A model generated the notes under the pieces. It saw only the letters and a list, made by a program, of their open reading frames with translations. It was not told where the DNA came from and searched no databases. From assembly GCA_025449615.1 (NCBI GenBank), contig JANWJA010000007.1, positions 1-5,363 on the forward strand: DNA of 5,363 bases. The letters are read 5' to 3'. Below, one piece after another: positions 1 through 5,363 of this stretch. Position 1 is the first letter of the stretch, and every line of letters begins with the position of its first letter. A program made the position numbers and the translations under genes. The DNA comes from Methyloceanibacter sp. Its GTDB lineage: Bacteria > Pseudomonadota > Alphaproteobacteria > Rhizobiales > Methyloligellaceae.

Positions 1-159
1 TGGAAAGAAGAGAACGGCGCCGCGGTGATCACCTGGAACACCGGCTGGACGACCAAGATCACCAAGGACGGCAATGCCTACAAGAAGGAGGCCTGGGACA
101 AAGGCAAACCTTTGGATGGGCGGCCGAGCAATACGTCCGCGGCGGAGAAGGCGAGCTAG
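1..159 (+). CDS. C-terminal end of an unrecognised protein (5' partial)
   Basis: An open frame runs from the first base to a TAG stop at 157-159 and gives 52 residues; the start lies outside the window. The tail is hydrophilic and tryptophan-rich (W1, W12, W16, W36 of the visible part), with the stretches ITWNTGWTTKI and KDGNAYKKEAW, then a Pro/Gly/Ser/Ala-rich end with no predicted structure. There is no membrane segment. I do not recognise the family and assign no function. Codon use (GCC, AAG, GGC, ACC) matches the neighbouring genes, which supports it being real. It converges on the molybdenum hydroxylase operon across only 20 bp, so it is probably unrelated to it functionally. The absence of stops across 52 GC-rich codons is weak evidence alone; the codon pattern and the clean stop just before the next gene's end make it likely. 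Confidence 0.6.
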   Translation, partial: WKEENGAAVITWNTGWTTKITKDGNAYKKEAWDKGKPLDGRPSNTSAAEKAS

Positions 160-179
160 TTCAGTCCTTGCTCTGAAAA

Positions 180-2873
180 TTACTTCAGCTTGTCGAAGAT
201 CCGGTCCGGCGTGAACGGCAGGTCCGGGAAGCGTACGCCGGTCGCATTCGCGATGGCATTGGCGATCGCCGGCGCCACCGCATTGATCGCGCACTCGCCT
301 TGCGCCTTGGCGCCGAGCGGACCGACCGTGTCATAGGTATCGGCGAAATAGATCTCGCTCCGCGGCACGTCGGCGAAGGCCGGAATGCGATAGTCGCGCA
401 AGGCCGGATTCACCATCGCGCCGTTGTCGTCATACACCATCTTCTCGTAGAGCGCCCAGCCGAAGCCCATGGCGACGGCGCCGTCGAGCTGGCCGCGGCA
501 CTGCATCGGATTGATCGGCTTGCCAATATCGGCGGCGTGCACGCTCTGCAAAGTCATCACCTCGCCGGTGACGCGATGCACCGCGAGCCGCACCCCTTGC
601 ACGTTGAAGCCGATGGTGCGTGGCGACAGATAGGCTTTGCGCCTGACCACGAAATGGTCGCCGATCTTGGCGCCGACCGCGTGAATCTCGGTGAGTGGAA
701 TTTTCCGGTCGGCACAGATGATGGCGTCGTCCTGCAGACTGCAATCTTCAGGCTTGCAGTCGAAATTGCGGGCGGTGAAATCCATCAGCACGTCGCGCAG
801 CGCCCTCGCCGTCTTCTCCACCGCCTGGCCCGCGACGACCGTGCCGGTACTGGCGAAGGTCCCGGTATCGTAAGGCGTCTTGTCGGTGTCGCCGTTGATA
901 ATGGCAATGGCGTCGGCGCGCGTGCCGAGCACCGAGGCCGCGATCTGGCGGTGGGACGTGGTCGAGCCGTTGCCCATCTCGGTCGAACCAACCGCGAGGT
1001 GATAGGTGCCGTCGGGCAGGAGCCGCATCTCCGCACCGGAGCGGTGTTCGGTGGGTGGCCCGGATTCGAGCATTGCCATGCCAACGCCGGTTCCCTCCAC
1101 CCAATCCTCGCCTTCGGGCTTGGGCAAGCCTCGTCCGCTCTTCAGCGCCGCCTCGACCTGGTCGAGACATTGCGTGATGCCGTAGCTGCCGAACATCACG
1201 TCTGAGGGGTCTTTCCAGATCGACTCGATCCGGTCGGTCTCCCGGATCATGTTCTTGCGCCGGATCTCGAACGGATCGATGCTCAGGAGTTTCGCCATAT
1301 CGTCAACGGCGCATTCGATGGCAAACGTCGTCTGCGAGGCGCCATAGCCTCTGAACCCGCCGGCCGGCACCATATTGGTATAAACGGCGTAGCCGTCGGC
1401 CTTCTTGTTGACGCAGCGATAGGCGGCGATCGGGCTGCCAAGCGCGGCAGCGAGCGTCTCGCCGCCATGGCCGCCATAGGCGCCGGTATTGGACACGACG
1501 CGGACCTGAAGCGCGGTGAAAGTGCCGTCCTTCTTGGCGCCGAGCTTCACATGGGTGGTCATCGGATGCCGCGTGGTAGCGCCGATGAACTGCTCCGCCC
1601 GCGTGAACTCCCACATCACCGGACGGCCGGTCTTCAGCGTGGCGAGCACGCAAAGATCCTCCGAAATCATCTCCTGCTTGCCGCCGAAGCCGCCGCCGAT
1701 CCGCTCGGTGAACACATGGACGTCCCGGTCGAACAATCCGAACAGATAGCAAAGCTTCTGCTTGGCGATGAACGGCGCCTGCGAGCTGGTCCGCACATGC
1801 AAGCGCCCGTCCTCGCCCCGCCAGGCGAGCGAGCCGTGCGTCTCCAGATGCACGTGCTGCACCCGCGAGGTCGAATAGGTCATCTCGTGGATGGCGTCGG
1901 CCTCTTTGAAGCCCTGCTCAACGCTGCCGAGCTCGCCATGGATGTCGACATAGATATTGTCGTGAAAGGCGACGCTTCTGTTGTGCAGCACGGGTGCCAC
2001 CGGCGTCATGGCCACTTCCGGATCGAACACGGCCGGCAACAGCTCGTAGTCGACTTCGAGCAGCCGGCAGGCTTCTTCCGCGGCGCCTTCGGTTTCTGCC
2101 ACCACGGCCGCGACACGCTGGCCAACGAAACGCACCAAATTGTCGAGGATGTAGGTATCGTCCGGATCGACCAGATGATCCTCATGCGTCGCCGTTGAGT
2201 AGAGCTTCCGCGGCACGTCTTCCCAAGTGTAGATTGCGACGACGCCCGGCACGGCGAGTGCCTTGTCGCGGCCTAACGACTTGATGCGCGCATGCGGATG
2301 CGGCGAGCGCAAGACTTTGAGATGCAGTATCCCGTCCATCGGCGGCACGTCGAGCGTGTAATGCGCTTTGCCGGTGACGATGCCTTCTGCGAATGGATTG
2401 CGCACGCTCCTGCCGCACGCTTCGCCAGCGACATCGTCCTCGACATTGACCACGCCATGCAGCGCATCGTCGATCGAGTGATAGCCGGTGCAGCGGCAGA
2501 GATTGCCTTTAAGCATACGCGGCAGATCGTTCCGGTCTTCCTCGCTGAACGTGGCCGAGGTCATGATCATGCCGGCGGCGCAAAACCCGCATTGAAACGC
2601 TTGCGCGTCGAGAAACGCCTTCTGCATCGGGTGCAGTTCGCCGTCTTTGGCGAGACCTTCGATGGTCGTCACCTCGCGGCCTTCGGCGCGAAACGCCGGC
2701 ACCAGACAAGAGTGAAACGGCTTGCCGTCGATATGGACCGTGCAGGCGCCGCAATCGCCCTGGTCGCAGCCTTTCTTGACGCCGAACCAACCATGCTCGC
2801 GCAAATAGGTGCGCAGGCATTGCCCGGGCGCGGGTGCCGCCGAGAGCTTCTTGCCGTTGACCGTAAGGTTCAT
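180..2873 (-). CDS. Molybdenum hydroxylase (xanthine dehydrogenase family), fused [2Fe-2S] and molybdopterin-binding subunits
   Basis: 897-residue catalytic chain that should hydroxylate a heterocycle or aldehyde with water and pass electrons through two [2Fe-2S] clusters to the separate FAD subunit. Residues 1-75 are a plant-ferredoxin-like domain (C36, C41, C44, C56). Residues 80-145 are the second [2Fe-2S] domain (C95, C98, C126, C128, in QCGFC and GNLCRCTGY). A hammerhead domain follows at about 165-280 and the molybdopterin domains at about 300-840. Matches to bovine XDH, aligned from memory, include Q94, C128, Q339, GGGFGGK (393-399), R508 (GGFRGYG), Q795 (RGQLDG) and catalytic E860 (QGEC). 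Two positions differ: Q400 replaces the substrate-binding Glu after GGK, and N635 replaces Gln in MGQG. No signal peptide or Tat motif is seen, so it is cytoplasmic. Its ATG overlaps the FAD gene stop by 4 bp. Domain order recalls E. coli XdhD. Family is certain; substrate is unknown. Confidence 0.95.
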   Translation of the reverse strand: MNLTVNGKKLSAAPAPGQCLRTYLREHGWFGVKKGCDQGDCGACTVHIDGKPFHSCLVPAFRAEGREVTTIEGLAKDGELHPMQKAFLDAQAFQCGFCAAGMIMTSATFSEEDRNDLPRMLKGNLCRCTGYHSIDDALHGVVNVEDDVAGEACGRSVRNPFAEGIVTGKAHYTLDVPPMDGILHLKVLRSPHPHARIKSLGRDKALAVPGVVAIYTWEDVPRKLYSTATHEDHLVDPDDTYILDNLVRFVGQRVAAVVAETEGAAEEACRLLEVDYELLPAVFDPEVAMTPVAPVLHNRSVAFHDNIYVDIHGELGSVEQGFKEADAIHEMTYSTSRVQHVHLETHGSLAWRGEDGRLHVRTSSQAPFIAKQKLCYLFGLFDRDVHVFTERIGGGFGGKQEMISEDLCVLATLKTGRPVMWEFTRAEQFIGATTRHPMTTHVKLGAKKDGTFTALQVRVVSNTGAYGGHGGETLAAALGSPIAAYRCVNKKADGYAVYTNMVPAGGFRGYGASQTTFAIECAVDDMAKLLSIDPFEIRRKNMIRETDRIESIWKDPSDVMFGSYGITQCLDQVEAALKSGRGLPKPEGEDWVEGTGVGMAMLESGPPTEHRSGAEMRLLPDGTYHLAVGSTEMGNGSTTSHRQIAASVLGTRADAIAIINGDTDKTPYDTGTFASTGTVVAGQAVEKTARALRDVLMDFTARNFDCKPEDCSLQDDAIICADRKIPLTEIHAVGAKIGDHFVVRRKAYLSPRTIGFNVQGVRLAVHRVTGEVMTLQSVHAADIGKPINPMQCRGQLDGAVAMGFGWALYEKMVYDDNGAMVNPALRDYRIPAFADVPRSEIYFADTYDTVGPLGAKAQGECAINAVAPAIANAIANATGVRFPDLPFTPDRIFDKLK

Positions 2874-3691
2874 TTCGCGGCGAGCTCCGCGCGGATCTGC
2901 TCGGCGTAGTAATACGTCAGGTGCTGCTTATAGGGCGCCGAGCCATGCACGTCGTCGAACCAGTCTGTATCGGGAATCGCGGCTTCGATAGCGTGGCGTA
3001 AAGCGGGCGTCGTCGGCATGGTGTCGAAATGGAGCTGCACCGGCTTTGGCGTCGAAGCCGTGATGGTCAGCGTCAGGTCTTTACCGCCTTTGCTCTTGGT
3101 GCCGATGATGAGCGCAGCTGACCGTCCGAGATGCGTGAGCGAGTTGCGGCGGAAGGCGAAATCCCTGGTCAGCGCGCTTGCAGGAAGATGGATGCTGCGC
3201 AGCAGCTCTCCCGGCCGCAAAACATTCGCGTGATTGCCGGTGACGAAATTGATTGCGGGCACTTTCCGCGGGATCTGATCGCGCGGCCAGAGTCTATAAA
3301 CGCCTTCGAGCGCGGTCGTGAGCGAGATCATGGCGCCGGCGGGCAGCGACATCACGATATTCCCGCCGACGGTCGCGGCGTTATAGATCTTGAACGACAT
3401 CAGAAGCGCGTGCGCGCAGAGCTTCAGCAGCGGCGCGGCGGTCCATTCCGGAGGCACCTTGAACTGCTCGAGCTCTGCGATGGTGCAGGTCGCGGCGATC
3501 TCGAGTCCATCCGCACCGGCCTTGAGCGCGAGCCAGCGCAAGCTCTCCAGATCGATCAGCGTATGGGTGGTGATTTGCGGCGTCGAGAACAGCCAAGTCC
3601 CGCCGGCCAGCCAGGCAAAGCCATCGTGCCAAGCCGGAATTTCCTCGACATTTGTGGGGCGCTTGACCTCGGTAATCGTGTTCAGATTCAT
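2870..3691 (-). CDS. FAD-binding subunit of the molybdenum hydroxylase
   Basis: 273-residue flavoprotein of the FAD_binding_5 / CO dehydrogenase flavoprotein C-domain type, which takes electrons from the [2Fe-2S] clusters of the fused partner and passes them to an acceptor such as NAD+ or oxygen. The two FAD motifs are visible: AGGTWL at residues 29-34 and NAATVGGNI at 104-112. The end, APYKQHLTYYYAEQ, fits the family's C-terminal domain. Only two cysteines (69 and 92) are seen, so the extra [4Fe-4S] cluster of PaoB-type or 4-hydroxybenzoyl-CoA reductase subunits is absent. I chose the ATG at 3691 because the mature fold begins there and GAGG sits 5 nt upstream; an in-frame TTG at 3781 would add 30 unconserved-looking residues and has no ribosome site. 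It is the first gene of its operon and its TGA overlaps the next ATG. Its short length and its partner recall E. coli YgfM. Confidence 0.9.
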   Translation of the reverse strand: MNLNTITEVKRPTNVEEIPAWHDGFAWLAGGTWLFSTPQITTHTLIDLESLRWLALKAGADGLEIAATCTIAELEQFKVPPEWTAAPLLKLCAHALLMSFKIYNAATVGGNIVMSLPAGAMISLTTALEGVYRLWPRDQIPRKVPAINFVTGNHANVLRPGELLRSIHLPASALTRDFAFRRNSLTHLGRSAALIIGTKSKGGKDLTLTITASTPKPVQLHFDTMPTTPALRHAIEAAIPDTDWFDDVHGSAPYKQHLTYYYAEQIRAELAAK

Positions 3692-3696
3692 GGCCG

Positions 3697-3702
3697 CCTC
3701 AT
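3697..3702 (-). promoter_or_regulatory. Ribosome binding site of the FAD subunit gene
   Basis: On the minus strand the sequence reads ATGAGG, then CGGCC, then the ATG at 3691. GAGG lies 5 nt from the start codon. It supports the internal ATG as the start over the TTG at 3781, which has no purine-rich site at a suitable distance. Confidence 0.5.
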
Positions 3703-3750
3703 GAGCCGGGAGCGCGACAATGCCTGATTCATCTGGCGTGGAATAGGATA

Positions 3751-3802
3751 TGTCCCTTGCTGTCCACGATAATGCTGTCAATCCGTCAACGAAATCTGGA
3801 CA
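3751..3802. repeat. Cluster of TGTCC/TGTCA half-site-like repeats, possible operator
   Basis: Within 52 bp there are TGTCCC (3751-3756), TGTCCA (3761-3766, exactly 10 bp further), TGTCAA (3776-3781), CGTCAA (3784-3789, 8 bp further) and an inverted copy TGGACA (3797-3802). The arrangement lies in the middle of the divergent promoter region, where a transcription factor could control both operons. The motifs are short and could be chance; I do not recognise a named regulator's site. Confidence 0.25.
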
Positions 3803-3826
3803 ATAATTCTAGTCAGAACCCCAGGC

Positions 3827-3836
3827 GGAGATAAGG
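3827..3836 (+). promoter_or_regulatory. Ribosome binding site of the XdhC-family gene
   Basis: GGAGATAAGG precedes the ATG at 3844. The AAGG part ends 7 nt before the start codon, a normal Shine-Dalgarno spacing, and supports this start. Confidence 0.55.
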
Positions 3837-3843
3837 CGAGCAC

Positions 3844-4854
3844 ATGAGCGCGGCAGACCCGGTAATTCTCGGCAAAGCCCTCGACTGGTTGAACGATGGC
3901 CGGAACATCGCGCTTGCCACCGTGATCCAGACCTGGGGCTCGGCGCCGCAGCCCGTCGGCAGCCTCCTCCTGATCGACGAAGACGGCAATTTTCTGGGCT
4001 CGGTCTCTGGCGGCTGCGTCGAGGCCGAAGTCATCGAGCAGGCCAAAGACGTGATCGCCACGGCAGCGCCGAAAACGCTGGAATTCGGCGTCGAGGATGA
4101 GACCGCCTGGAAGGTCGGGCTCGCCTGCGGCGGCACCATCCGCGTCTTCGTCGAGAAGCTCGATCCCGACCCTGCAAAGCCCGTGCTGCATCAGCTCATC
4201 GAGGATACTGGCGCGCGCCGCAAGGTGGCGCTGGTCACCGAACTGTCCTCCGGCGCGCGGCGCCTCGCTCACAAGCCGGGCGATCTGGCCCCCGATCTCG
4301 CGCCAACTTTGGACGATGCCTTTCGCCGCGACAAAAGCACGGCAGCCGGCGCCAACAGCGAAACCTTCATCAACGTGCTCAATCCCACGACGCGCCTCAT
4401 CATCGTCGGGGCCGTGCATGTGGCGCAACCTTTAATGCAGATGGCGCGAGCTCTCGGTTACGAAACGATCGTCGTCGATCCCCGCTCGGCGTTCGCCACC
4501 AAAGAACGTTTCGGCGATGCGAAGATTTTCGGCGAGTGGCCCGACGAAGCGCTGTCGAAGATCGGCGTCGACGAACGCACGGCGTTGATCGCGCTGACCC
4601 ATGACCCGAGGATTGACGATCCCGCGCTCATCTATGCGCTGGCCTCAGAGGCCTTCTATGTCGGAGCCTTGGGCAGCAAGATCACCCATACCAAGCGCGT
4701 CGAGCGACTGCTGAAAGCGGGCGTTAAGAGCAAGGCCATTGATCGCATTCACGCGCCAATCGGTCTCGACATTGGCGCGCAAGGCGCTGCCGAGATCGCC
4801 GTCTCGATCATCGCCGAGATCACCGCCGTGCAACGCGGCAAAGGCCGGAAATGA
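3844..4854 (+). CDS. xdhC: XdhC/CoxI family molybdenum cofactor sulfuration and insertion factor
   Basis: 336-residue chaperone that, by family knowledge, binds the molybdenum cofactor after its synthesis, supports replacement of an oxo ligand by sulfur, and delivers the cofactor to XDH-type apoenzymes in the cytoplasm. The N-terminal XdhC_CoxI domain (about 8-105) shows TWGSAPQPVG (30-39), SGGCVE (55-60, Cys58) and LACGG (93-97, Cys95); both family cysteines are kept. The C-terminal Rossmann-like domain (about 184-330) shows LIIVGAVHVAQ (185-195), VVDPR (210-214), LTHDPRIDDPAL (251-262), YVGALGSK (272-279) and APIGLDIGAQGAAEIA near the end. The nucleotide loop reads GAVHVA instead of the commoner GAGHVA. 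It is the first gene of the plus-strand operon and its TGA overlaps the MocA-like start. Its likely client is the divergently encoded hydroxylase. The symbol denotes the family; the E. coli counterparts are YqeB and PaoD. Confidence 0.92.
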   Translation: MSAADPVILGKALDWLNDGRNIALATVIQTWGSAPQPVGSLLLIDEDGNFLGSVSGGCVEAEVIEQAKDVIATAAPKTLEFGVEDETAWKVGLACGGTIRVFVEKLDPDPAKPVLHQLIEDTGARRKVALVTELSSGARRLAHKPGDLAPDLAPTLDDAFRRDKSTAAGANSETFINVLNPTTRLIIVGAVHVAQPLMQMARALGYETIVVDPRSAFATKERFGDAKIFGEWPDEALSKIGVDERTALIALTHDPRIDDPALIYALASEAFYVGALGSKITHTKRVERLLKAGVKSKAIDRIHAPIGLDIGAQGAAEIAVSIIAEITAVQRGKGRK

Positions 4855-5363
4855 CCATCGCCGCAATCGTGCTGGCCGCGGGCCGCTCCTCGCGCATGCG
4901 ACCGCTCAACAAACTTCTTGAGATCATCGACGGCAAGCCTATCATCGCGCACACTGTAGAAACTGCGCTCACAAGTGGCGCCGTCTGCCCCATCATCGTG
5001 GTCACCGGCTTCGAAGCCGATCGCGTCGCCGCTGCCTTGCATGGTCTCGACGTGACCATCGTCAATAACCCTGACTTCGAGCATGGCTTGAGCACCTCGC
5101 TTCGCGCGGGTCTCGCCGTGTTAACGCCGGATTGCGACGGCGCATTGATCCTACTCGGCGATATGCCTCGGATCGAACCAAGCGACATTGCGGCACTCAT
5201 GACAGCTGCGAAGGACCGCGAAGCGATTTGTGTCCCCGTCAATAGGGGCAAGTTGGGAAATCCAATTCTGTGGGGCGCAACCTATTTCCCCGAGATGACA
5301 CAGCTGACCGGCGATGCCGGCGCGAAGCAGCTCTTGGCGAAGCATCGCGAATGCATTGTCGAA
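4851..5363 (+). CDS. mocA: MocA-type molybdenum cofactor cytidylyltransferase (3' partial)
   Basis: 171 codons from ATG to the window end with no stop; about 20-30 residues are missing if it has the usual length near 200. The family transfers CMP from CTP to Mo-molybdopterin, giving the cytosine dinucleotide form used by many bacterial XDH-type enzymes. The nucleotide-binding start is LAAGRSSRM (8-16) followed by NKLL (20-23); LAAG rather than LAGG favours a CTP-using MocA over a GTP-using MobA. Further marks are GLSTSLRAGL (79-88), the metal-binding D104 in GDMP (103-106), GNP (136-138) and LTGDAGAK (152-159). The residues after RM are RPL where many relatives have a Gly. The ATG overlaps the xdhC stop by 4 bp, with AAGG 6 nt upstream at 4841-4844, which suggests coupled translation. 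A fusion to a further C-terminal domain beyond the window cannot be excluded. Confidence 0.85.
   Translation, partial: MTIAAIVLAAGRSSRMRPLNKLLEIIDGKPIIAHTVETALTSGAVCPIIVVTGFEADRVAAALHGLDVTIVNNPDFEHGLSTSLRAGLAVLTPDCDGALILLGDMPRIEPSDIAALMTAAKDREAICVPVNRGKLGNPILWGATYFPEMTQLTGDAGAKQLLAKHRECIVE

Larger units (their letters stand above)
3692..3843. promoter_or_regulatory. Divergent intergenic control region between enzyme and maturation operons
   Basis: These 152 bp separate the first genes of two diverging operons and should carry both promoters. The stretch is clearly more AT-rich around 3728-3815 than the flanking genes. On the plus strand there are near-consensus -10 hexamers, GATAAT at 3768-3773 and AATAAT at 3802-3807, but neither has a good -35 box 16-18 nt upstream. 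On the minus strand a perfect TTGACA (3781-3776) has no matching -10 at normal spacing. The exact promoters therefore cannot be fixed by eye; the location as a shared regulatory region rests on gene orientation. Confidence 0.5.

Noticed and set aside
160..188. Possible terminator hairpins at the convergent gene ends: TTCAG (160-164) with CTGAA (173-177), or CTGAA (173-177) with TTCAG (184-188)
   Set aside because: Stems are only 5 bp with 6-8 nt loops, low in GC, and no T-run follows on either strand. The signal is too weak to call a terminator.
300..1205. Long plus-strand open frame (301 codons) opposite the fused hydroxylase gene, with similar ones at 1467-2198 and 2292-2909
   Set aside because: All three are in exact codon register with the minus-strand gene (offsets from 180 divisible by 3). 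In this register antisense stops arise only from sense TTA, CTA and TCA codons, which are rare in GC-rich genes. Their translations are Arg/His/Ala/Gly-rich and show no family motif, while the sense strand shows complete domains.
3131..3727. Plus-strand open frame opposite the FAD subunit gene
   Set aside because: Codon-register shadow of the minus-strand gene; no recognisable domain, while the sense frame has both FAD motifs.
3776..3781. Perfect minus-strand TTGACA as the -35 box of the enzyme operon
   Set aside because: At 16-18 nt spacing the downstream hexamers are CAAGGG, AAGGGA and AGGGAC, none like a -10 box. The nearest candidate, TATCCT, is 25 nt away.
3778..4428. Minus-strand open frame opposite xdhC, reaching into the control region
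   Set aside because: Register-aligned shadow of xdhC, whose sense frame has every expected family motif. The antisense product matches nothing I recognise.
3844..4854. Functional loss of XdhC because the nucleotide loop reads GAVHVA rather than GAGHVA
   Set aside because: The frame is intact, both family cysteines and the later motifs are present, and I recall GAVHxA variants as common in XdhC-like proteins. I treat it as normal variation.
5151..5345. Minus-strand open frame opposite the MocA-like gene
   Set aside because: Aligned with the sense codons of the partial MocA-like frame; no family motif and no plausible operon partner.

Overview
The window reads as GC-rich alphaproteobacterial DNA, most likely from the order Hyphomicrobiales (a Bradyrhizobium- or Xanthobacteraceae-like genome). 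This is inferred from base composition, codon use and protein style only; no marker gene fixes the taxon. It holds a compact locus for a cytoplasmic molybdenum hydroxylase of the xanthine dehydrogenase (XDH) family, together with the genes that mature its cofactor.

Layout: (1) 1-159, plus strand: the last 52 codons of an unrecognised gene. (2) After a 20-bp convergent gap, 180-2873, minus strand: an 897-aa protein that fuses the [2Fe-2S] small subunit to the molybdopterin-binding large subunit. (3) 2870-3691, minus strand: the FAD-binding subunit, which lies upstream of the fused gene and overlaps it by 4 bp (ATGA). (4) 3692-3843: a 152-bp divergent control region with no gene but with clustered TGTCC-type repeats. 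(5) 3844-4854, plus strand: an XdhC-family sulfuration/insertion chaperone. (6) 4851-5363, plus strand: a MocA-type molybdenum cofactor cytidylyltransferase, again joined by a 4-bp ATGA overlap and cut off by the window end.

How it works together: the minus-strand operon encodes the complete electron path, Mo centre to two [2Fe-2S] clusters to FAD, in two polypeptides. The plus-strand operon supplies the cofactor: MocA should convert Mo-molybdopterin to the cytosine dinucleotide form, and XdhC should bind it and allow sulfuration and insertion. The fused FeS-Mo chain with a separate FAD protein, XdhC and MocA recalls the set XdhD, YgfM, YqeB and MocA of E. coli. The substrate is not settled. 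The Mo ligands, the catalytic Glu and one substrate-binding Arg of XDH are present, but the second substrate-binding residue (Glu in bovine XDH) is Gln, so a strict xanthine oxidase role should not be assumed.

I found no RNA gene, mobile element, CRISPR array or convincing terminator. The long open frames opposite the real genes are register-aligned shadows.
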